64,000 nucleotides of DNA from Microbacterium commune (lineage in GTDB: Bacteria > Actinomycetota > Actinomycetes > Actinomycetales > Microbacteriaceae), in assembly GCF_014836945.1 (NCBI RefSeq), contig NZ_JACSPX010000001.1, forward strand, positions 700,952-764,951, given 5' to 3'. A program made the position numbers and the translations under genes. The notes under the pieces were generated by a model, which ran no database searches, was not told the origin of the DNA, and saw only the letters and a list, made by a program, of their open reading frames with translations. Position 1 is the stretch's first letter, and the number at the start of each line of letters is the position of its first letter. Of this stretch, positions 1 through 8,000 are shown piece by piece.

Positions 1-1
1 C

Positions 2-376
2 GGCTCGGCGGCGATGACCCAGGTGCTCGGCCCGCTGGGCGAGTACTTCGACTACGTGCTCATCGACGCCCCTCCCCTGCTGCTCGTGACCGACGCCGCC
101 GTGCTCGGCAAGAAGACGCGAGGCGTGATCCTCGTCGCCGCATCCGGCAAGACGAAGAAGCAGGAGCTCACCGGGGCCGTACGCAGCCTGGCCACCGCCG
201 GCGTGAACCTGCTCGGCACCGTCGTCACCATGCTGCCCACCAAGGGCCCTGACAGCTACGGCTACGGCGCCTACACCTACGGCTCGAAGCACGTCGCCGA
301 GCAGGCCGCGCCCGAGCTGAGCGCCAAGCAGGCCAAGCCCAAGCGGCGCGGCAAAGTGAAGGCTGAGGCGCGCTGA
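2..376 (+). CDS. BY-kinase (CpsD/CapB-like tyrosine autokinase), C-terminal fragment
   Basis: This is the 3' end of a gene that starts outside the window; about 124 residues are visible. FDYVLIDAPP is a good Walker B motif of a bacterial tyrosine kinase. The tail has a tyrosine cluster (YGYGAYTYG) followed by a Lys/Arg-rich end, as expected for the autophosphorylated C-terminus of CpsD/Wzc-type kinases. In this family the kinase works with a Wzz-type membrane activator to control polysaccharide chain length. The Walker A region lies upstream and cannot be checked. It contrasts with the degenerate paralogue at 14445, which makes it the likely active kinase of the locus. Confidence 0.85.
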   Translation, partial: GSAAMTQVLGPLGEYFDYVLIDAPPLLLVTDAAVLGKKTRGVILVAASGKTKKQELTGAVRSLATAGVNLLGTVVTMLPTKGPDSYGYGAYTYGSKHVAEQAAPELSAKQAKPKRRGKVKAEAR

Positions 377-474
377 CGCGGCCCCTGGCAACGCTGGCAC
401 CCCGCACCGAGCAGTGGGATCCTCTGTCGTACCGACGCTTTTCTCGCGGCCCGCCGTCAATCAAGAGAAACCGA

Positions 475-504
475 TTGCGTTACTCGAGTAACTCTCAGTA
501 GACT
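475..504 (+). promoter_or_regulatory. Candidate sigma-A promoter of the exopolysaccharide operon
   Basis: TTGCGT (475-480) and TAGACT (499-504) are separated by 18 bases. The pair lies just after the kinase gene and opens the long leader of the priming transferase. It is a consensus match only. Confidence 0.45.
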
Positions 505-550
505 CCAAGGAGCGGGATGGGACCCGCACGCGGATGGGGATCCGCTATCA

Positions 551-906
551 CTGGGGAATTGATCTGGGGAGATCATGAACACGCGTATCGCCGGCTTCGC
601 GGCCGCATCATTCAACGCCTCTGCGTTCGCACACGCGCACGATCGTCGCGCGGCTCACGTGCGCGTTCCCCTCCCCTGCCGCGCCAATAGGGCAGAGGCA
701 GTCGATCGATGACGACTTCTGGTTCACGCTCGCCTCCGCGCCCCTGATCTCGGGGTGATCATGACTCACGGATGTCGCTGGGGAGCAACATCCATACCGC
801 GATCTGGGGTCGCGGGGAAAGCGCCGAGGGGTCGGCGCCTATCGAAACGCCCGCCGTCTGCGGCGGCGGGTCTGGGGAAGTCTGGGGAAGCATGTCGCAC
901 TGGGGA
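551..906 (+). promoter_or_regulatory. Leader with clustered CTGGGGA elements
   Basis: The stretch from 377 to 938 holds no convincing long gene. CTGGGGA occurs at 551, 564, 778, 872, 882 and 900, with near matches at 534 and 803. Two copies (872 and 882) form a direct tandem of TCTGGGGAAG. The same element stands in the leaders of the genes at 10059 (minus), 14445, 18308 and 24905. It may be a protein site, a 5'UTR element or simply a favoured ribosome-binding context. A possible 45-codon ORF (575-712) lies inside it. Confidence 0.5.
575..712 (+). CDS. Possible small leader ORF (45 codons)
   Basis: An ATG follows GGGGAG at a 4-base gap inside the long leader of the priming transferase gene. 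The product would start MNTRIAGFAAASFNASAFAH, mildly signal-like, and then become Arg-rich. I recognise no family. It could be a leader peptide, a decayed gene or chance; the good ribosome site and its place in the leader are the only support. Confidence 0.25.
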   Translation: MNTRIAGFAAASFNASAFAHAHDRRAAHVRVPLPCRANRAEAVDR

Positions 907-938
907 TTGCGTACATCATCGGCTCGTGGAGCTTCGCG

Positions 939-2471
939 ATGACCTCTGTAGAGGAAGTCCTGGAGTACACCCGCGGCGGTGGCGACGCTCGCGTCATCAC
1001 CGAGCCACGAGCTCTGCGCGCGGTGCCCGATCTGATCGTGGCCCCGCGCGCGACCACCACACTGGAGCAGCGGCGCCGGTGGGAACGGCACTACCGCCTG
1101 CTGCTTCACTCCACGGATGTCGGAGTCATCGGTGTCGCCGTCGGTGTCACCGCCGCCATCCAAATCCAGCTGGGCGCCAGCCCTGTCGACACCGCCCTGC
1201 GCGCAACCCTTCTGTGCGCTCTCTGGCTGGTGCTGCTAGGCGGCACCCACACGCGCGACGCTGCGCTGTTCCGGCCCAGCGTGGTCGAATACCGTGGCGT
1301 TGCGCACGCCACCGGCTTGGCATTCGGCTTTTCGGCCATTGGTGACGCGCTCATGAGCCTGCATGGAATGCAGCTGCTCCTGCTCGTCGCCCTCCCCCTC
1401 GGGCTGGGAATGCTGATGCTGAGCCGGTGGTCGTGGCGTCGCTGGTTGATTCACCAGCGCAATCAGGGTGCTTTTTCGTCGCGCACGTTGGTCGTCGGCG
1501 ACCACGACGACGTCGAGTACGTCATCTCAAGTCTGGGCAGATCTCCTTGCTCGGGTCTGCGAGTCGTGGGCGTCACCCTTCTCAACGGAAATGCCTCGGA
1601 GCTCGTCGTCGGCGACGGCGCCTACCCCGTGCTCGGCAACTCCCGAACCATCGGTGCGGTGGCGCGAGATCTGGGAGCGGACACGATCATCGTCGCGAGC
1701 CGGCCTCAGGGCGATGCAGACTTCGTGAAGCGCCTCAGCTGGCAGCTTGAGGGCACTGCGGCCGAACTTGTGCTCTCGAGCGGGCTCGCCGATGTTGCGG
1801 GTCCACGACTCTCGTTCGAGGCGCTCGACGGTCTGCCCCTGATCCGCATGCAGATTCCCACCTACTCCGGTGGCCAGCACGTGATCAAGCGGGCGCTCGA
1901 CATCGCAGTAGCCCTCTGCGCGCTCGTCCCGATCGCGCTCGCCCTGCCTGTGCTGGCCCTGCTGATCAAGCTGGACTCCCGCGGCCCTGTGTTCTTCTTG
2001 CAGGAGCGGGTTGGCCGCGACGGACGACTCTTCAAGATGGTGAAGCTGCGTTCGATGAGCACGGATGCCGAGCAGCGGCTTGCCGTCCTTCGCGACCAGA
2101 ACGAAGGCGCCGGTCTTCTATTCAAGATGAAAGATGACCCTCGGGTGACGCGGGTCGGTCGCCTGCTGCGCAAGCTGTCGCTCGACGAGATCCCGCAGTT
2201 CTGGAACGTCCTCATCGGCGACATGAGTGTTGTCGGACCGCGCCCGCCACTGCCCAGCGAAGTCACCGGGTACGACGGCAGGGTGTTCCGCCGGCTGTAC
2301 ATCAAGCCCGGGATCACCGGCCTATGGCAGGTGTCGGGCCGCAGCGACCTCTCATGGGATGAGAGCGTGCGCCTCGATCTGCGCTACGTCGAGAACTGGT
2401 CGGTGATCAGCGACCTGCAGATCATGTGGCGCACCGCCAAGGTCATGGTGCGCCCGAGCGGGGCATACTGA
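939..2471 (+). CDS. Priming glycosyltransferase (polyprenyl-phosphate sugar phosphotransferase, WbaP/CpsE-like)
   Basis: 510 residues. The first third has a cluster of hydrophobic helices (about residues 60-165), then a CoA-binding-like loop region, then the catalytic bacterial sugar transferase domain from about residue 314. That domain has a membrane helix, FFLQERVGRDGRLFKMVKLR, DEIPQFWNVLIGDMSVVGPR and a C-terminal YVENWS block, all typical. The family loads the first sugar-1-phosphate of the repeat unit on undecaprenyl phosphate at the inner membrane face. The start is chosen at ATG 939 with GTGGAG upstream. It is the first gene of a tight operon: the next start overlaps its stop. Confidence 0.9.
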   Translation: MTSVEEVLEYTRGGGDARVITEPRALRAVPDLIVAPRATTTLEQRRRWERHYRLLLHSTDVGVIGVAVGVTAAIQIQLGASPVDTALRATLLCALWLVLLGGTHTRDAALFRPSVVEYRGVAHATGLAFGFSAIGDALMSLHGMQLLLLVALPLGLGMLMLSRWSWRRWLIHQRNQGAFSSRTLVVGDHDDVEYVISSLGRSPCSGLRVVGVTLLNGNASELVVGDGAYPVLGNSRTIGAVARDLGADTIIVASRPQGDADFVKRLSWQLEGTAAELVLSSGLADVAGPRLSFEALDGLPLIRMQIPTYSGGQHVIKRALDIAVALCALVPIALALPVLALLIKLDSRGPVFFLQERVGRDGRLFKMVKLRSMSTDAEQRLAVLRDQNEGAGLLFKMKDDPRVTRVGRLLRKLSLDEIPQFWNVLIGDMSVVGPRPPLPSEVTGYDGRVFRRLYIKPGITGLWQVSGRSDLSWDESVRLDLRYVENWSVISDLQIMWRTAKVMVRPSGAY

Positions 2472-3013
2472 TGTTCCGACGAGGGCCCGTGAGCGCGGAA
2501 CGAGCGCCCCTGCAGCAGCATCCGCAAGAGCAGCCTGCGCCCGTCGATGAGGTCCTCTCCGGGCGAGTGTTCTTCGTGGGATCATCGGGGGGCCATCTCG
2601 CCCAGATGATGCCCTTGACCCAGCTGTTCAGCCCAGAGCACCGCACATGGGTGACGTTTCGAACAGGCGACGCTCTCGGCGCGCTCCGAGACGAGAAGGA
2701 TGTCGTCTGGGCCTATCACCCCACCACGCGCAGCGTTCGGAACCTTCTGCGCAACGCCGGGCTCGCCTGGCGGCTGCTGCGTGAGCGGCGACCTGATGTG
2801 ATCATCAGCACAGGTGCCGCGGTCGCCTTCCCGTACTTCGTCCTGAGCCGTCTGTTCGGTGCGCGCACTGTGTACATCGAGGTGTATGACCGAGTGGACA
2901 GCCCGACCCTCACGGCGCGGCTGTGCAGTCCATTCGCCGACCTGATGCTCGTGCAATGGGATGAACAGCGTGCGCTGTATCGAGACACGATCGCGATCGG
3001 GCCACTGCTGTGA
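2471..3013 (+). CDS. Alg14-like glycosyltransferase subunit (PssD/Cps14F type)
   Basis: 180 residues. The start ATG overlaps the previous stop (TGATG); a longer reading to 2426 would run into the priming transferase. FFVGSSGGHLAQMM is the Gly-rich N-terminal motif of the GT28/Alg14 family, followed by RRPDVIISTGAAVAFPYFV. In the split Alg13/Alg14 or Cps14F/Cps14G systems this subunit binds the lipid acceptor and anchors the catalytic subunit at the membrane. The gene directly downstream overlaps it by four bases and supplies the missing half, so the pair probably adds the second sugar. Confidence 0.85.
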   Translation: MFRRGPVSAERAPLQQHPQEQPAPVDEVLSGRVFFVGSSGGHLAQMMPLTQLFSPEHRTWVTFRTGDALGALRDEKDVVWAYHPTTRSVRNLLRNAGLAWRLLRERRPDVIISTGAAVAFPYFVLSRLFGARTVYIEVYDRVDSPTLTARLCSPFADLMLVQWDEQRALYRDTIAIGPLL

Positions 3014-3579
3014 ACGGCGACGTGCGGCACGAACGCCGGCGAGTCCTGATCCTGCTGGGCACGGACGTGCATCCGTTCGCACGCCTGTGCGACTGGGCTG
3101 ACCAGCGCGCGACCGCTCACCCGGAAGAGGACGTCCTGGTGCAGCACGGGGCGACTGCTTCGCCGAGGATCGCCCGGGGGGTGGAGATGCTCGCACCCGA
3201 TGAGCTGCACCGAACCCTGATCAGCATGGATGCCGTCGTGACTCACGGCGGGCCTGGGACCATAGCGGCCGCGAGAGCGGCGGGACTCGCGCCGCTTATA
3301 CTTCCCCGCGACCCCGCGCATGGGGAGCACGTGGACGATCACCAGTTGCGGTTCGCCCGGTGGGCGTCCGAGCGCGGGCTGGGCAAAGTCGTGCTGCACG
3401 TCGACCTTCTCGACCAAGCGCTCGATGCTGCTGCGCCGCATACCCGGTCCAGCGACGAGAACCCGCAGGAGCAGGTCGCAGCGTCGACGCGCCGAGTTCT
3501 CGAGGAGCTGCGCGTGCTCCGTTCGCGTGGTGCGTCCCGACGGCGTCTCCCGTCCCTTAAGCCGCCCACCTGGGCCTGA
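3010..3579 (+). CDS. Alg13-like glycosyltransferase catalytic subunit (PssE/Cps14G type)
   Basis: 189 residues from a GTG that overlaps the preceding TGA. It matches the C-terminal half of GT28 enzymes: LILLGTDVHPFARLCDW near the start, VVTHGGPGTIAAARAAGL and the LPRDPAHGEHVDDHQ nucleotide-sugar site. The short size fits a subunit that needs its Alg14-like partner. The final ~35 residues are Arg/Ser/Pro-rich and probably unstructured. It ends the first plus-strand operon; the next gene converges on it. Confidence 0.85.
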   Translation: MNGDVRHERRRVLILLGTDVHPFARLCDWADQRATAHPEEDVLVQHGATASPRIARGVEMLAPDELHRTLISMDAVVTHGGPGTIAAARAAGLAPLILPRDPAHGEHVDDHQLRFARWASERGLGKVVLHVDLLDQALDAAAPHTRSSDENPQEQVAASTRRVLEELRVLRSRGASRRRLPSLKPPTWA

Positions 3580-3645
3580 CTGAACGCCTGGGCCGCGCAG
3601 CTCGGCCGGCCCGGAGGCGAACGTCGCTCTGGCATGACGTGTGGC

Positions 3646-4440
3646 TTACCCTGTTCGCCCTCCGCCGAGAAGCGGCGTGGGCCGCGTCTGCCCGTCTGCG
3701 GTGCGTGCCCGAGCCTGACTTACCCGGCTCAGATACATCAGTGCCACCACCAGGAGCACGCCGACGAACGACTCATGAATCCTGCCCAGATACAGCAACG
3801 TCACGGCACCGGCCCCGGAACCGGATCGGGCGTCCGTCCCGATGGCTGACACGACAATCGGCTCCAAGATCATGAAGCCGTACCAAGCCCAGCGCACACC
3901 TGCAGAAGACGTCGCGGTGTCGTCGATCAGCCGGCGGTCGAAGACGTCAAACGTAAGCACCGCAAGCACGATGAAGCCGAACGTCTCGGCTTGGTCGATC
4001 ACCCAGGAGCTCGGCGCCCAGACGATCGCCCACACCGTCAGCGCCATCAGAAGAAGTGACGACGACCACGGCACCCAGCGCGGCAGCGGGCGACGCAGCG
4101 CAACGTAGGGAAGCACGATCGCCAAGCCGAGCGCCGCTTCGTTCAGAGTGCGGATGCGGGAGGGCAGATCGCTGAGCAAGAGCGCTATACCGATGATCGC
4201 CCAGAGCCCGCCATGTGCCGCCGAGAGCGCGAACCTCCTGCGCTCGGGGACCCGGGGCAGCGCGACCTGGAGCCACAGCCCCAGCACGAGTGCGAAGAGA
4301 TATCCCTCGCTGTTGTATGCGATTCGCGTCGATGCGACAGAAGGGAACATCGTCGAGAGCGCCCCACTGACGATGACAATCAACAGCACGGCCACCACGC
4401 CGTAGATCGCCCAGGTTGCGATACCCAGCCTGCCGGTCAT
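3646..4440 (-). CDS. Polytopic membrane protein of the polysaccharide locus, unknown function
   Basis: 264 residues from ATG 4440 (GGTGGAAG upstream); a GTG at 4482 would overlap the preceding gene's stop. I see roughly seven hydrophobic segments spread over the protein with short Arg-rich loops and no large soluble domain. I do not recognise the family. Its place downstream of the lipoprotein gene, inside the polysaccharide cluster, suggests a role in export, modification or anchoring of the polymer, but nothing in the sequence proves it. Confidence 0.7.
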   Translation of the reverse strand: MTGRLGIATWAIYGVVAVLLIVIVSGALSTMFPSVASTRIAYNSEGYLFALVLGLWLQVALPRVPERRRFALSAAHGGLWAIIGIALLLSDLPSRIRTLNEAALGLAIVLPYVALRRPLPRWVPWSSSLLLMALTVWAIVWAPSSWVIDQAETFGFIVLAVLTFDVFDRRLIDDTATSSAGVRWAWYGFMILEPIVVSAIGTDARSGSGAGAVTLLYLGRIHESFVGVLLVVALMYLSRVSQARARTADGQTRPTPLLGGGRTG

Positions 4441-4478
4441 CTCACTTCCACCCTTCCGCGGCGGGTTAGTGTCCCACC

Positions 4479-5045
4479 TCACTGCACGCAGTCCGCTGCG
4501 GCTTCCTTCGGCAACTCCGCGACCAGCTTCTCGGCCGACGCCATCGCCTTGTCGGCGGCCGCATCGTCTCCGTTTTCTCGACTCAGCAATGCTTCATCCC
4601 ACTTCTGCGAGATAGCTATACCTGCGTCGATGTCGTCCGCGGCATCCGGGAACTGCGTGCGGAGCGTGTCCCAGTAATCGAGGAGATCTGTAAGCCCCAC
4701 CACGCTCCTCCGCAGCTTGTCGTCGACGATCGGGGTGCCCGACTTCACCGTGCGGAGCCCGTCGAAATATACCTGGTTGAGGTTGCAGAGCGTATGCACC
4801 ACGGATTCCGCCGGGGGCGGCTCTTCTTCGTACTCGTAGGCCTGCGGCTCATTGCCTGCGTCCTTGGAGTAGTCCGTCGTATCGGGGGGCACATCGTCAG
4901 GGTCAGGCACGCTCGCTGTCGATGCCGCCGGTGAAGGCGTGCCGTTTCCGGCGCCCGCTCCGAAGTCCGCAGTGCACCCCGTCAGGCCGAGCATGACCGA
5001 CAGCACCGCAGCGATCCATATCCGGGAATCCACCTGTCGCTTCAT
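4479..5045 (-). CDS. Secreted lipoprotein, unknown function
   Basis: 188 residues with a signal peptide and lipobox LTGC at residues ~21-24, so the mature protein should be lipid-anchored outside the membrane. A Pro/Asp/Glu/Ser-rich linker (about residues 35-80) leads to a small helical domain with two cysteines (TLCNLNQVYF and the terminal ADCVQ) that could form a disulfide. It sits between the giant PKD protein and the membrane protein on the same strand, with only a few bases between genes, so they are likely co-transcribed. Confidence 0.75.
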   Translation of the reverse strand: MKRQVDSRIWIAAVLSVMLGLTGCTADFGAGAGNGTPSPAASTASVPDPDDVPPDTTDYSKDAGNEPQAYEYEEEPPPAESVVHTLCNLNQVYFDGLRTVKSGTPIVDDKLRRSVVGLTDLLDYWDTLRTQFPDAADDIDAGIAISQKWDEALLSRENGDDAAADKAMASAEKLVAELPKEAAADCVQ

Positions 5046-5049
5046 GTCG

Positions 5050-8000
5050 TCATCCGGCTGTGGGTGCGAGTAGGAGGGTCATGGTGACATCGCGTGCGCT
5101 GGTGGCATCGGTCGTGGCCACCAACGGACCATAGGTGCCGCCATCCACGGTCTCAGCGGTCAACAAACTGCTCACCCGCCCACCACCGGTCCCAGCCTGG
5201 GTCGAAACCACCTCTATGCCAGCGGGGGCCGTCCATCCCGTCGTACTCGACGAACGATCCGCCCAGAACGACAACGCGACTCTCTTCTCCCCTTGCACAG
5301 TCACAGCCGGAGTGCGGTGCGAGGAGACATTGGCCGCCGTCGCCGACTCCAGAACCTCAACGCCGCCCTCACCGACACCGCGATAGGCCACCATCGTCAA
5401 GTCCGTACGGAACGTCGAACTCGGCCACGTCATCGTCACCGACTGACCCACCTCCGAACCATCAGCCACCTTCGTGAACGTCGACACCGCCAGCGGCCCC
5501 GACACCACCCGCTTCTTCAGAGTCCACTCCCCTGCACCCGCAGGACCAGTGCCCTCCGTCGCATCGTTGACAGTCACGAACAACACCAGAAGATCCCCGG
5601 CCTGCACACCATCCGGCACAGACACCGCAGCCGACGCCGTCTGCTGACGCATCACCGCCGACTTGCCCACAAACTGCGCCGCCGTCGTCACCGGCCCCGA
5701 GCCGTCGGTCACGTTCACAGAGCGCGAGGTCTCCGCCTCCGCACCGGATTGATCCGTCACGGTCAGAGTGACGGTGTACGTTCCGGCAGCAGCATATGTG
5801 TGCGAGACCGTCGCTCCCGCCTTCGCGGCCGAACCATCGCCGAGGTTCCACGAATAAGCAGCGATGGAATCACCGTCATCCGGATCCGTTGAGGCCGAAC
5901 CGTCGAGAGCGCAAGACAGCAGATCGCATGTCGGTGGTGCGATCGATGCGGTCGGTGGGTTGTTGAGATCCGCAGGCGTACCGCCTCCCTCAGTCACCGT
6001 GGGCGCGAGGAGGAGGGTCATGGTGACGTCGCGTGCGCTGGTGGCATCGGTCGTGGCCACCAACGGACCATAGGTGCCGCCATCCACGGTCTCAGCGGTC
6101 AACAAACTGCTCACCCGCCCACCACCGGTCCCAGCCTGGGTCGAAACCACCTCTATGCCAGCGGGGGCCGTCCATCCCGTCGTACTCGACGAACGATCCG
6201 CCCAGAACGACAACGCGACTCTCTTCTCCCCTTGCACAGTCACAGCCGGAGTGCGGTGCGAGGAGACATTGGCCGCCGTCGCCGACTCCAGAACCTCAAC
6301 GCCGCCCTCACCGACACCGCGATAGGCCACCATCGTCAAGTCCGTACGGAACGTCGAACTCGGCCACGTCATCGTCACCGACTGACCCACCTCCGAACCA
6401 TCAGCCACCTTCGTGAACGTCGACACCGCCAGCGGCCCCGACACCACCCGCTTCTTCAGAGTCCACTCCCCTGCACCCGCAGGACCAGTGCCCTCCGTCG
6501 CATCGTTGACAGTCACGAACAACACCAGAAGATCCCCGGCCTGCACACCATCCGGCACAGACACCGCAGCCGACGCCGTCTGCTGACGCATCACCGCCGA
6601 CTTGCCCACAAACTGCGCCGCCGTCGTCACCGGCCCCGATGACACGACCACTTCGAGCTCGTGCGTCGTCGATCCCGTCGCGCCAGATTCGTCGGTCACG
6701 GTCAGTGTCACCGTGTACGTTCCGGCAGCAGCGAATGTGTGCGAAGCCGTCACCCCCGACGCTGTAGCCGAACCGTCACCGAAGTCCCATGAATACGCGG
6801 TCACCGCGTCTCCGCTGTCGGGATCTGAGGAATCAGCACCCGAGAACTCACATGACAGCGCATCGCAGCTGGGTTCGCCGATGACGGCGACCGGAGGCTG
6901 ATTCGCCAACGCCGCGACCTCGACGCTGGCGGTGGCTGTGGCGCCGAACTCGTCGGTGACCGTGAGCCTCACCGTGTATGTCCCGGCTTCACCGAACCTG
7001 TGCGCCGGCGCCGCCTCCGTGCTTGGCTCTGTGTCATCTCCGAAGTCCCACTCATAGGACGCCACAGAATCGTCTGCGTCGGAGGAGCCCGAGCCGTCGA
7101 ACTGGCAGCTCAGCCGGTCGCACACGACCGGGTCTGCGATGACCGCCACTGGAGCTTCGTTCTCGACGACTACCAGGTCGGTCGACTCTGTAGTCTTCGC
7201 TCCACGGTTGTCCGTGACGGTCAGCTTGACGGTGTAGTCGCCCGATTCAGCGTAGGTGTGGTCGGCCGACGCATCCGCCGCCATCGCTCCGTCGCCGAAG
7301 TCCCAGGAATACGAGACGATCGAGCCGTCTTCATCGCTGGATCCGGCGGCGGAGAACGCACACTCCAAACGTTCGCAATTCGCGTTGAGCACGGCGACCG
7401 GCGGCTTGTTGGCCGCGGCTCGCGGCCCCTCCGCGAGGAACAACGCGCGTGCCCTCCAGTCCACCCCGTCGACGGCGGGCCCGCTGACCACGCTCGGGGC
7501 ACCGGTGGCTGCGCCGCCGGCCCACGAGACGACCGACAGGTTTCCGTCCCCGGTGGTGACGAAGTAAAGGTGCTGCGAGTCTTCGTCGAAGAAGATTCCT
7601 CCCAGCCCGCCGCCGGCAAGTGCGCCTGCGTCACGCACCTCCTGAGTGACGACGCCGCTGTCGGGCGCGAAGCCGCGCGACCACAGCTTATTCGATCCCA
7701 CCTTCGTGTAGTACAGACGTCCGTCAGAGTACGCGAGCCCGGCGAGACTCGGAATGTCGTTGTAGAACGACGGCTTCGTGCCGCGGAACGTCTGTCCGGA
7801 ACCGGTGTTGATGTCGCTCCAATACGGGTCGTTGTACGGATCGATCGCCGTCGCCGCCCCGTAATTCTGCCCGTCGAACGTGCGACGCATCAGCTGCCGG
7901 TCGGAGGTGCCGTAGTAGAGCACGCCGTCGATCACCATCGCGCCCCGGACGTTCGCCCAGTCGATGTCACCGGCGGGTGCGACCGCCACGGGCTCGTCGA

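Noticed and set aside
5061-6639. Insertion sequence explaining the 640-bp repeat
   Set aside because: The repeat is coding in frame in both copies, has no transposase and no terminal inverted repeats or target duplication.
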